Assembly: GCF_014840935.1 (NCBI RefSeq)
Contig: NZ_CP062005.1
Location: 1,798,001-1,862,000, forward strand
From: Halomonas sp. YLGW01
GTDB lineage: Bacteria > Pseudomonadota > Gammaproteobacteria > Pseudomonadales > Halomonadaceae
Direction: 5' to 3'
DNA: 64,000 bases
The notes beneath the pieces are model-generated. The model saw only the letters and a list, made by a program, of their open reading frames with translations, did no database searches and was not told the origin of the DNA. Made by a program: the position numbers and the translations under genes. Numbering within the stretch: the first letter of the stretch is position 1; the number at the start of each line of letters is the position of its first letter. Shown here one piece after another: positions 17,522-24,400 of this stretch.

Positions 17522-18553
17522 ATGACCATCGCTACCATTGGCATCGATATCGGCAAATCCAAGTTTCATGTCTGCGCGTTGGATGACCGTGGTCACGTCA
17601 AGTTGCGCCGGGTCTTCTCACGTTCTGCATTGATACGGTTTCTCAGCAATACGCCGCCGGCGCGCGTGGCGACCGAAGCTTGCGCTGGCGCCCATTTCAT
17701 CGGGCGCAAAGCGGAGGCCTTTGGTCACGATGCCCGGCTGTTACCGGCTCAATACGTCAAAGCCTACGTCAAGTCTCAGAAAAACGACTACGCCGATGCC
17801 GAGGCCATCGCCGAAGCGGCTACGCGCCCTACCATGCGGTCGGTGCCGATCAAATCGATCGACCGCCAAACGCTCCAGCTCCTCCATCGTCAGCGAAGTG
17901 GCTGGGTATCGGAGCGGACGGCCTTGGTAAACCGCATTCGCGCTATCCTTCTGGAGTTCGGTATTACGGTGCCGAAAGGCATACGTCAATTACGGCGTGC
18001 CTTGCCGTGGGTGCTGGAAGATGGTGACAACGGGCTACCGCACCGCCTGCGGGAACTGTTGGCTGTGCTCTGGAGCGATATGAGCCGCCTTGATGAACGT
18101 ATCGAGACGCTAACCACCGAGTTGGGAGCACTTGCCCGCGATGATCCGCAGCTACGACTGTTGATGAGCATTCCCGGCATCGGCCCGATCGTTGCCACTG
18201 CCTTGGCTGCCGGTATCGGTGACGCTGGTGCGTTCCGCAAGGGACGAGACTTAGCCGCCTGGCTTGGCCTGGTACCTCGTCAGCACAGTACAGGTGGGCA
18301 GACTCGCTTGTTAGGCATCGGGAAACGTGGCAATCCTCATCTACGCATGCTGCTCATCCATGGCGCCCGAGCGGTGCTGAGAGTCATTCATACGCGCGAT
18401 GCTGATGATGGCCTGCGACGGTGGGTCGAACGAGTCCGTTCTCGCAAGCATGCCAACGTCGTGGCCGTCGCGCTGGCCAACAAGCTGGCCCGAATCGTTC
18501 ATGGGGTTTTGCGTGATCGGGTGCCATATGACCCGCATCGGCTAAGCGCCTGA
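17522..18553 (+). CDS. IS110/IS1111-family recombinase (DEDD transposase)
   Basis: 343 aa. The N-terminal DEDD RuvC-like domain begins ATIGIDIGKSKFHVCALD, with later acidic positions in ATEACAGAHF and KNDYADAEAIAEAATRP. The C-terminal Transposase_20 domain holds LLMSIPGIGPIVATALAAGIG and AAWLGLVPRQHSTGGQTRL, which includes the conserved Ser of the second active site. This enzyme recombines DNA guided by a bridge RNA. Starts at ATG after GGCGGAGGAGGAATGCACC. Intact. Confidence 0.92.
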   Translation: MTIATIGIDIGKSKFHVCALDDRGHVKLRRVFSRSALIRFLSNTPPARVATEACAGAHFIGRKAEAFGHDARLLPAQYVKAYVKSQKNDYADAEAIAEAATRPTMRSVPIKSIDRQTLQLLHRQRSGWVSERTALVNRIRAILLEFGITVPKGIRQLRRALPWVLEDGDNGLPHRLRELLAVLWSDMSRLDERIETLTTELGALARDDPQLRLLMSIPGIGPIVATALAAGIGDAGAFRKGRDLAAWLGLVPRQHSTGGQTRLLGIGKRGNPHLRMLLIHGARAVLRVIHTRDADDGLRRWVERVRSRKHANVVAVALANKLARIVHGVLRDRVPYDPHRLSA

Positions 18554-18841
18554 ACCAAAGCTCACAGGTCATCCTCAGGATCAGCAGAGATGTCAGGAGG
18601 TTGATTCCCACCGAGTGAATGCAAGCGCCGGAACCGATGGCGGAAACAGGTCAACGGCATACCGAGAACCTGGTTAAAAAATCGGCCCTTCGAGGCCTTT
18701 GGGATATTAAGGATCGGTATGCGCGGATTTCCATCATGGCCCGGGCCATCAATATGTGGCCCATTGTGAGGCCGGATACATTAGCGCAATCCTGTCCCCG
18801 TCAAGGTAGAAGGCACTTGCCTCACCGGGGCGGACCATACA
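18554..18841 (+). ncRNA. Candidate bridge RNA region of the IS1111-type element
   Basis: 287 non-coding bases follow the transposase, where IS1111-group elements are expected to encode their bridge RNA. At 18675-18683 the stretch TAAAAAATC is complementary to GATTTTTTA at the actual insertion site in IS3. That is what a target-binding loop would show. Self-complementary pieces occur nearby (GGCCCGGGCC around 18740; ATGTGGCCCATTGTGAGGCC). The exact RNA ends cannot be read from sequence. Confidence 0.5.
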
Positions 18842-19225
18842 TTTTTTATCACGCAGGCTCGAGCGTTGAGCCGGGCGCAGCGCCGGGCCATGGTCGAGCC
18901 GCCGACTCCCGATACACCCAGCCTGGGTCGTCAGTGCCAGCTGCTGGGCATCAGCCGCTCATCGCTGTACTACCAACAGCGGGAGTGGCGGGCCGAGGAT
19001 TTGGCGCTGATGCGCCTGATCGATGAACAGCACTTGCTGACGCCGGTCTACGGATCACGCCGGATGACCGTCCATCTCAATCGGCTGGGCCAGCGGGTCA
19101 ACCGTATTGAAGCAGGAGCTGGGCAGCTACTTCACTTGGTACAACCGGGATCGTCCCCACCAAGGACTGGACGATGCCACACCGGATGAGATGTACTTCT
19201 CTCAACCAGTGAAACAGGCGGCCTG
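18842..19225 (+). pseudogene. IS3 OrfB with internal deletion
   Basis: It starts like the intact OrfB (SRAQRRAMVEPPTPDTP) and keeps the HTH_21 region to RLGQRVNR at about 19105. It then jumps out of frame to the final segment LKQELGSYFTWYNRDRPHQG, found by reading the other frame, with stop at about 19225. The rve catalytic domain is absent, so no active transposase is made. Confidence 0.85.
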
Positions 19226-19299
19226 ACGCCGATAATGACCCGATCCGAGCTTAGATGACCTGTCAGGTGGTCCGAAGGATGGGGTCCACTTCACCCCCC

Positions 19300-20529
19300 C
19301 TATCGTGCTATCGGGAGACTCTTGAGATGCGCATCGATAGCGTTGCGCACATCCGGTATCATCGGGAGATTGTTTTTTTCGGCTTGCCAGTGCTGGTGGA
19401 ATCGCGCAACTGTTTCGTGAGCCGTATCTAGAACAAGCTTTTCGGGAATGGCGGCCTTTACTGCCAAATGCTCAAGTTCGTCATTGGTCAGCTCTGAAAA
19501 CGCTCGGGTCCGGCTGATCCTAAGTCCCATATCGTCGTTGGGGATGTAGGGAATAGTCGAGACAAGATCATAGGCCGGAGCGAGCGAGGCGTTTCGCCGA
19601 TCGGGATAAATGAGTGACCAGTTCTTCATGTGCATATCGCCGTTTCCGGTCAGAACGCAGAACACCAGCCGTCGGATGAATTCAGCGATATCGGCGTCGC
19701 TGGTCTCGGCGGCGAGCACCTGTGCGATATTGCGCAAGGTCGCCGTTTTGTATTTATGCTCGGCATAGACATCGAAGACCTGCGCAAAATCCTCGATATG
19801 GACGGCACCGCCGTCAGACAGCCTGTCGAACCGTTCGATAATGAAGGCCCTTTGGCCGATTTTCTCGACTCCCTCAGGCAGATTTTCGATGCTGCCGACA
19901 TCGACAAGATCAATCGGCGGGACGTCTATTCCGATAAGGCGCGCAAGCGTCATCATAGAAAATTCGTTTTCAGGAACGCCGTCGAACTCGCGCGATGGGA
20001 GTTTCACGATCCATGAGCCACCAACACCGGAGGCGGGAATCGTCAGGCCGCCCGTCGGTGCGAGAACTGCCGAGAATTTAAGCTGCACCCCTGCAAGCGA
20101 GAACCGCAAGGCGTTCTCGCGGCGGTTATCTTCGGTGATACCGGCATCGCTACTCTTACCACCAAGCGGCGGCCATGCCTCGCCGTCAGCGGGTTTGATC
20201 GTGACCGCACCTGGCAGGTCGTGACCCAGTGCCCAGAGTAGATGAAACTCACGCTCGGGATTGACCCCCGCACTCTCCGCAAGGTACTTGCGCAGATGAC
20301 CTTCGGGCAGCAGATTCGAGAAAAAGGGCATTACACGCTTCTGGTAGGCCCGGAAGTCCGTCAGCAGTCCGCCGAATTCATCCTTGAAGGCCAGTCCCTG
20401 GGTCGGCCTGTCAGAATCGTCGATATAGGCTTCATTAAAGGCGAAAATCGTCCGGTCTCCGCCGACATGGGTAAGAGTGCCGACGGGTTCCCCGTAGAGC
20501 AGGACATCAAGGACAGAAACATCAGCCAT
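19300..20529 (-). CDS. hipA: HipA-family serine/threonine kinase toxin
   Basis: 409 aa from the ATG at 20529; an upstream extension to 20799 is antisense-like read-through of hipB and is rejected. HipA features: an N-terminal domain (LDVLLYGEPVGTLTHVGG), the FFSNLLPEGHLRKYLAES motif, RFSLAGVQLKFSAVL (phosphate-loop region), VKLPSREFDGVPENEFSMM, the catalytic loop VLTGNGDMHMKNWSL with Asp and Asn, and PAYDLVSTI as the metal-binding site. In E. coli the homologue phosphorylates glutamyl-tRNA synthetase and causes persistence. It overlaps hipB by eight bases. The IS3 right end lies just past the stop, but the gene is whole. Confidence 0.9.
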   Translation of the reverse strand: MADVSVLDVLLYGEPVGTLTHVGGDRTIFAFNEAYIDDSDRPTQGLAFKDEFGGLLTDFRAYQKRVMPFFSNLLPEGHLRKYLAESAGVNPEREFHLLWALGHDLPGAVTIKPADGEAWPPLGGKSSDAGITEDNRRENALRFSLAGVQLKFSAVLAPTGGLTIPASGVGGSWIVKLPSREFDGVPENEFSMMTLARLIGIDVPPIDLVDVGSIENLPEGVEKIGQRAFIIERFDRLSDGGAVHIEDFAQVFDVYAEHKYKTATLRNIAQVLAAETSDADIAEFIRRLVFCVLTGNGDMHMKNWSLIYPDRRNASLAPAYDLVSTIPYIPNDDMGLRISRTRAFSELTNDELEHLAVKAAIPEKLVLDTAHETVARFHQHWQAEKNNLPMIPDVRNAIDAHLKSLPIAR

Positions 20530-21106
20530 CTTGATCCTCCTCCAGCCGATAGGCCGGCCTTGGGGCGCGCGGCTTCTCATGGGACACGCCGCGATGGGCA
20601 AGCTGGTTACGCAGGGAGCGGATAGTGTCTGCGGCCCGATTAACGGCCTCATTGCTGGCTGAGGACTCGATAGACTCGATAATGCCTCGTACCTTTTGCA
20701 AAATTTCGGGGTCAATCTGGCTGCGAATTTGGGTGATCTCGCGGATGCGGCGCTGAAGATTATCGAAGTTCGCGCCGGAGGCATGGGTTGCGAGGGCATT
20801 GACCTTTTCGCGGATACGGTCGAGCTCCCGCTGTGATTCGGCGTTGACGACCGGCGCGCGGGCGACGTTGCGGGTGATTGACTGGACAGCCGGAAGCGCC
20901 TTGCGGGGTACTAGCACCAACTCCAAGTCCAGCGCGTGGGCGATAGAGGAAAGGCTTGAGACGCGCAGGTCAACGGCATTGTTCTCGATCTTCGAGATGT
21001 GCGACTGCGGCACACCGGCAAGCGCGCTCAGTTCCCGCTGGTTGAGCCCTTTGGCTTCTCGTGCGGCCTTGAGACGTGCAGCCAGTTCTTCCGTTCCATA
21101 ACTCAT
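20522..21106 (-). CDS. hipB: HipB-type XRE antitoxin/repressor, long form
   Basis: 194 aa. The XRE helix-turn-helix occupies residues 8-62 (LAARLKAAREAKGLNQRELS, AGVPQSHISKIEN). The family's usual antitoxin length is about 75-110 residues; here a 110-residue helical tail follows (RELDRIREKVNALATHAS, IREITQIRSQIDPEILQKVR). It binds and neutralises HipA and should repress its own promoter. Starts at ATG near the AT-rich operator region 21107-21240. Forms an operon with hipA (overlap ATGGCTGA). Confidence 0.87.
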   Translation of the reverse strand: MSYGTEELAARLKAAREAKGLNQRELSALAGVPQSHISKIENNAVDLRVSSLSSIAHALDLELVLVPRKALPAVQSITRNVARAPVVNAESQRELDRIREKVNALATHASGANFDNLQRRIREITQIRSQIDPEILQKVRGIIESIESSASNEAVNRAADTIRSLRNQLAHRGVSHEKPRAPRPAYRLEEDQDG

Positions 21107-21240
21107 TTGATCTACTTTTATATATCACATGGGAATAATGATCTACTAAACTAGATCACATTATGCAGTAAAGCTCAAAAATCATTGATATACTATAACA
21201 CATCAGGATGCGATTTTGATCTATCTAAATAGATCAAAAG
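21107..21240 (-). promoter_or_regulatory. hipBA promoter with repeated TAGATCA operators
   Basis: The AT-rich region upstream of hipB contains two inverted repeats. TGATCTACTAAACTAGATCA lies at about 21139-21158, and TTGATCTAT / ATAGATCAA with a four-base gap at about 21217-21238. A half-site (TTGATCTA) lies next to the start codon at about 21108. Several copies of one palindrome upstream of an XRE repressor gene fit autoregulation by HipB. Confidence 0.7.
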
Positions 21241-21285
21241 CTGCCTATAGATGCTGGCCTTGAGGCTACCCACAATCTCTAGGGA

Positions 21286-21305
21286 CACTCGAAAAAAATC
21301 GAGTG
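21286..21305. repeat. Short hairpin (CACTCG stem)
   Basis: A CACTCG stem and its complement CGAGTG flank a run of A bases. There is no following T run on either strand, so I do not call it a terminator. It sits between hipB's operator region and the unrecognised minus-strand frame. Confidence 0.4.
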
Positions 21306-21336
21306 CGCCAGGGGCGATAAAGCGAAACCGCCCGCG

Positions 21337-21560
21337 TCATAGCGCGGGCAGCGTATGAGACTTGGCCAGGCCGGGGCCGCCTATGCGGCGGTCCCGGCTA
21401 TTGCGGGCTGCAAGCCGTGGAGGTAGTGGCGGCACGCTATGGGTCAGCTCCAGTTTTGCGTAATGCAGGTAGCCATAGTTTCTGCCTTCAACGACCCCCT
21501 TGCCACGGTGGCGACGAGCATTGATCCCTGGGCTCTGAGAAAGCCGGTACGGTTCAGTTT
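21337..21560 (-). other. Open minus-strand frame without a clear start, unrecognised
   Basis: A continuous frame of about 74 codons ends with a TGA at 21337. It reads RKTEPYRLSQSPGINARRHR, then GRNYGYLHYAKLELTHSVPP, then IGGPGLAKSHTLPAL. Composition looks coding-like (Arg, Pro, Tyr motifs, no stop), but no ATG/GTG start with a ribosome site is visible. It may be the tail of a gene cut by the mazE promoter side. The DNA has two strong hairpins (CCCGCG/CGCGGG at about 21331-21349; a GC-rich stem around 21370-21400). I do not recognise the family. Confidence 0.35.
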
Positions 21561-21564
21561 TTCG

Positions 21565-21620
21565 GACAATCGCGTTGCATGTAACGCAGATGTGCGCTAA
21601 CTTGTTACATGTAACAAGAC
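21565..21620 (+). promoter_or_regulatory. mazEF operator palindromes
   Basis: Just upstream of the mazE-like start is a perfect 16-base palindrome TTGTTACATGTAACAA (about 21603-21618) and, 30 bases before, a related arm GTTGCATGTAAC (about 21573-21584). Repeated GTTACATGTAAC sites upstream of a toxin-antitoxin pair fit binding by the antitoxin or antitoxin-toxin complex. Confidence 0.65.
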
Positions 21621-21632
21621 GGAGGAGCCGCC

Positions 21633-21869
21633 ATGGTGGCTACGAACGATGTAAACAACAGGGTGAAGAAGCACCGCGGCGCCTTGCGAGCGGCCGGCCT
21701 GCGCCCGATCCAAATCTGGGTCCCGGACACTCGACAACCCGGCTTCGCCGAAGAGGCTCACCGTCAGTGCGCTCTCGTGGCAGCTGCCGACGCCGGGGAT
21801 CGCGACCTGCAGGACTTCATGGACGCGGCTCTGCTGGATCTTGACCTGGATGACGAGGGTGACGCATGA
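21633..21869 (+). CDS. mazE: MazE-like antitoxin
   Basis: 78 aa, basic start then acidic end (LDLDLDDEGDA). It contains RVKKHRGALRAAGLRPIQIW followed by VPDTRQPGFAEEAHRQC, the pattern of the short 'antitoxin MazE family' proteins paired with PemK/MazF-type toxins. Starts at ATG after CGGAGGAGCCGCC. Its stop overlaps the toxin start (ATGA), so translation is coupled. Preceded by a palindromic operator. Confidence 0.82.
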   Translation: MVATNDVNNRVKKHRGALRAAGLRPIQIWVPDTRQPGFAEEAHRQCALVAAADAGDRDLQDFMDAALLDLDLDDEGDA

Positions 21870-22189
21870 GGCGTGGGGATCTCGTGACCATTGCCCTATC
21901 GGGTGATTTCGGTAAGCCGCGTCCCGCCCTCATCGTCCAGTCCGACCAGTTTGCCGGCACAGGCAGTGTGACGGTGCTGCTGCTCTCCAGAAGCCGGGTC
22001 AATGCACCGTTGATCCGCCTCGATGTTGAGCCCACCCCCGAGAACGGCTTGCACCGACGCTCCCAGATCATGGTGGACAAACCCATGACGGTGAAACGCG
22101 AGAGAGTTGGAGAGTACTTCGGTCACCTCGATGACAGCGCCATGGTCGCCGTCAACAGAGCGCTGGCCGTCTTCCTGGGCTTCGCGTGA
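21866..22189 (+). CDS. mazF: PemK/MazF-type endoribonuclease toxin
   Basis: 107 aa with the MazF/PemK fold motifs: MRRGDLVTIALSGDFGKPRP then ALIVQSDQF at the start, VTVLLLSRS in the middle and QIMVDKPMTVKRERVGEYFG near the end. The family cuts mRNA at short specific sequences. Overlaps mazE by four bases. Complete length, no damage. Lies on the right margin of the defence and toxin island. Confidence 0.86.
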   Translation: MRRGDLVTIALSGDFGKPRPALIVQSDQFAGTGSVTVLLLSRSRVNAPLIRLDVEPTPENGLHRRSQIMVDKPMTVKRERVGEYFGHLDDSAMVAVNRALAVFLGFA

Positions 22190-22245
22190 GTGAGGCTAGT
22201 CATCGCTTGCCCCACACATTCCTGAGACCTATCCAAAGCCCAGCC

Positions 22246-22545
22246 CCGAGACATTTTCCTTGAGGTCGGCATTGTCGAGGGCGCTTGGCCAGCCGCCTCT
22301 TCAGGCGAGCCTTTCGGTTTCCAGATCACGAAAGCGCTTGGTTCCCGCGTCCCCCATGCCGCCCTGTCGGGGCTTGCAACGAAAGGTGTCTGTTCGGCCA
22401 AACCATCCAGCCGGGTGAGCGCGGCGATCGAGGCACCTCATTCGTGGGCCTTAAGGACGGTGATGGTCTGCGCTTCGACATGACGATCTCGCTGCATCGT
22501 GAGCCCCCTGCTATCGGGGTAAACGTAGCGGAGATCTCACCTCAC
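22246..22545 (-). pseudogene. IS3-family (IS407-like) OrfA relic
   Basis: The minus strand reads an initiator with RDRHVEAQTITVLKAHE, then frames matching SGNRKARLKRRLAK and RPRQCRPQGK, with stops between them. It aligns with the OrfA of the element at 37580-38665 (NHQTEEQIITILKAHE, ENALLKKLLAESALDNACR), including the untranslated lead CTCCGCTACGTTTACCC. Several frameshifts; the rest of the element is absent. Confidence 0.65.
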
Positions 22546-23148
22546 CGGTGGACCGGCTTCTGGGTAGGAGGTCATGCGGTTGCTGAGGTCGTTATTGGTC
22601 TCGGGGATCAGCCAAGCGGTGGCGCCGATCACGGTTTTCCAGCTGCTGAGGATCACCGGCAACTCGAGTTAGAGCTCGGAGAGGCGGGGCTGATTACCCC
22701 AAGATCAACCATGCCCCGACAGTGCCTGCGTATCGCAGTTCATGGCACGCGCAGTGGTCGGGTTGAGCCGTGACAGTAGCGATGCAAGAGGTCACGTCGT
22801 CAGACACTCAGGCCATGTCGATGCCCTGTTGCGTCGGCATAGGTGCGGGTTTGCAGAGGAAGCAGTGCTTTGCGTAGTGGCCCGGTGGCATCGTTCAAGC
22901 CCCATCGCTTGCTGGGGCAATATCGCCCTTGGGTGAGCGTGTCGTCGCCTCCCAGCAGTTGCCTGGGGTACACCCGGGTCAGCCGCTGCTAGTGTCGGGC
23001 CGTATCAGAGCGACATACCAGCTCATCAGCGTCTTTCAAACTATCTACACGACCTATACTCGGGAACGTCTCGCAGCCAGCTAATGTAGGTATGAAAAAA
23101 CCAACTCCTGTGAAGGGTGGGCTAATGGTTTCTGGAGCTACCTAGGGG
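22546..23148. other. About 600 bases without a recognisable gene
   Basis: Short frames only, none with a good start or known motif. The base composition is similar to the neighbouring relic sequence, so this is probably decayed mobile DNA. I see no tRNA, terminator or repeat structure that explains it. Confidence 0.35.
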
Positions 23149-23358
23149 TCACATGGAGTCCAGTAATTCCTTCCGGCGGCGCCCAACCGTCTCGAGAGAA
23201 CGCTTATGCGCCTCTTTCCAAGCCCGCTCCATTTCCTCGGAGCTGGCCCAGACACCTCTTGGCTTACGGGCACCCCCTAGCAGGACCGAGCGCCCTGAGC
23301 GTGACCTGCCTCGGAGCTCCGGGCGCTGATCTTCAGGCTTCGTTGGTAAACTGCTCAT
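23149..23358 (-). CDS. Small basic protein of unknown function
   Basis: 69 aa from the ATG at 23358 (MSSLPTKPEDQRPELRGRSR), which has the good ribosome site GAGGGAGG seven bases upstream; longer versions start at 23382 or 23415. Rich in Arg, Lys and Glu, with a helical end (SSEEMERAWKEAHKRSLETV). No domain recognised. It stands alone between relics. The ribosome site and codon pattern favour a real gene. Confidence 0.5.
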   Translation of the reverse strand: MSSLPTKPEDQRPELRGRSRSGRSVLLGGARKPRGVWASSEEMERAWKEAHKRSLETVGRRRKELLDSM

Positions 23359-23472
23359 ATTGGCCTCCCTCGGTAGTGCCATGGGTGGATTCCTCTTATT
23401 AAGTATACTGGTCAAACGGCAGAATTCCCAAAGGGTTGAATTGTCGACGCATCCTGCGTACGCGGATGAGCT

Positions 23473-23545
23473 AGGTTTTTAGCCCGGAGTGTAATGGTCC
23501 ATGGTACTAGGAGGAGCCATGGCACAAGTACTTCAACAACGCGTT
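23473..23545 (+). pseudogene. IS481-family left-end relic
   Basis: The sequence from TTTAGCCCGGAGTGTAATGG through GGAGGAGCCATGGCACAAGT nearly repeats the left end and transposase start of the element at 2080-3076, then breaks off after about eight codons (MAQVLQQR). It fuses directly to a piece of an IS3-family OrfB. Confidence 0.75.
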
Positions 23546-23720
23546 GGCCGTGACAAAGATCGGGGTGTTCAAGACTGAAGTGATCCGCCACCCAGGACCA
23601 TGGCGGCATCTCGAAGTCGATGAGCTCACCACCCGAGAAATGGGTCGACTGTTTCAATCACCGGCGGATCCTGGAACCGTGCAGAGCGAGAAGCGCTGTA
23701 TTTTGAACAGAGGCTATAAA
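23546..23720 (+). pseudogene. IS3-family OrfB C-terminal relic
   Basis: The frame reads IGVFKTEVIRHPGPWRHLEV and, after frameshifts, the pieces FNHRRILEP-like and ERSEKRCI/EREALYFEQ-like typical of the end of IS3-group OrfB proteins (G-L-F-K-T-E-V-I-x-x-x-G-P-W-R-x-L-E). Only about 55 codons remain, with no catalytic part. Confidence 0.6.
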
Positions 23721-23802
23721 GCTTTACAGGGTGCTTTAGGCGGCATAATGTCAATAGGTGTCCACGCCTCTCGATAACTGGATACAGTTAAGGAGACAAC
23801 GT

Positions 23803-23916
23803 ATGCAACCCGAAATCGCACTGCCGCTGGCTATACTCGGAGTGACACTTACGTTCTTCGCAGCTAGCTTTGCATGGGCACGCAAGAAGGACCGCAACCA
23901 AGCCAGCCGGAAGTAG
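23803..23916 (+). CDS. Very small single-span membrane protein
   Basis: A 37-aa frame starts at ATG after GTTAAGGAGACAACGT, a near-ideal ribosome site. It has a hydrophobic segment at residues 6-25 (ALPLAILGVTLTFFAASFAW) and a basic tail (ARKKDRNQASRK), giving an N-out/C-in single-span topology. It resembles small membrane proteins generally but no family is recognised. Codons are normal for the region and there is no overlapping relic, so a real small gene is likely. Confidence 0.55.
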   Translation: MQPEIALPLAILGVTLTFFAASFAWARKKDRNQASRK

Positions 23917-24169
23917 ATTTACCCGCTGGGTATTGGCCCCCACTGGTTGACCTAATTTTTTCTGCCCGGTATTCTTAATGGAGAGGTGGTCCGAGCCACC
24001 CCAAAAGCATCTCGGCCATACCGCATCAACTTAGCTTAAATACCGTGCACATCTACGTCGTGCATGTATGCCTCTACAGCTTCTTGTCCCCGCACGCTAA
24101 ATCGTGGCACCGGGCGTGCAATATACCCTGCTTTTGCACTCTTTCTTTTCTCTTCTGTCTCTTGCAGGT

Positions 24170-24400
24170 GCTTGGATAACACCCTCGCACCTCGCGCGAG
24201 TAGAGACCGATCAGTACCATCAAGCAGGGCCATCCTTCATCGGTAGCCAGCTAGGTGATATCGCCGCCCCATTTCTGGTTTGATGCCCAAGAGATAACGT
24301 CTTGCTCCAGTAGGTTGGATGCTACCGGCAGCGCGTGTCGCGAGTTCCTCGTCGCCTTGAACTTACGCAGTACCTTGGCGCGAACTCCCTAGCGCAATAG
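24170..24400 (-). pseudogene. IS3-group OrfB relic
   Basis: Minus-strand frames read KVLRKFKATRNSRHALPVAS, NLLEQDVISWASNQKWGGDIT and, after a stop, LATDEGWPCLMVLIGLYSRE. This is the HTH-to-first-Asp part of IS3-group OrfB (K-F-K-A-T-x-N-S-x-H-x-L-P-V-A-x-N-L-L-x-Q). Stops and frameshifts make it dead. A similar fragment lies at 37190-37575 on the other strand. Confidence 0.65.

Larger units (their letters stand above)
17451..18841 (+). mobile_element. IS110-family element of the IS1111 type
   Basis: Boundaries come from comparison with the uninterrupted IS3 copy: IS3 sequence stops after GGAACGGGA at 17450 and resumes with TTTTTTATCACG at 18842. Short inverted repeats lie just inside the ends (ATGGTCCGCCCC near 17457; GGGGCGGACCAT near 18827), a mark of the IS1111 subgroup. 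The transposase leaves only about 70 bases on its 5' side but 287 bases on its 3' side. No target duplication is seen, as expected for the family. Confidence 0.87.
17128..19293 (+). mobile_element. IS3-family element, second copy: chimeric and interrupted by an IS110-family element
   Basis: The left end TGAAGTGGTCCCCGAATTTC is at 17128 and the right end GGGGTCCACTTCA finishes at 19293. Up to about 19100 the IS3 part is essentially the same as the copy at 9194-10462 (identical OrfA and OrfB start). It then jumps to the last 40 codons of a slightly different copy (YFSQPVKQAA in place of YFPQPLNKAA), skipping the whole DDE domain. An IS110/IS1111-type element lies inside it at 17451-18841. It is inverted relative to the first copy, so the two bracket the Wadjet operon. 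The right end lies six bases beyond the hipA stop codon. Confidence 0.85.

Noticed and set aside
20530-20799. 90-residue N-terminal extension of HipA
   Set aside because: It lies fully inside hipB in another frame; the ATG at 20529 overlaps the hipB end as in other hipBA operons.
22285-22773. 162-codon plus-strand frame
   Set aside because: It is antisense to the IS407-like OrfA relic and has no start context or motifs.
24036-24233. 65-codon minus-strand frame
   Set aside because: Its first half lies out of frame over an IS3 OrfB relic (EGWPCLMVLIGLYSRE in another frame) and it has no ribosome site.
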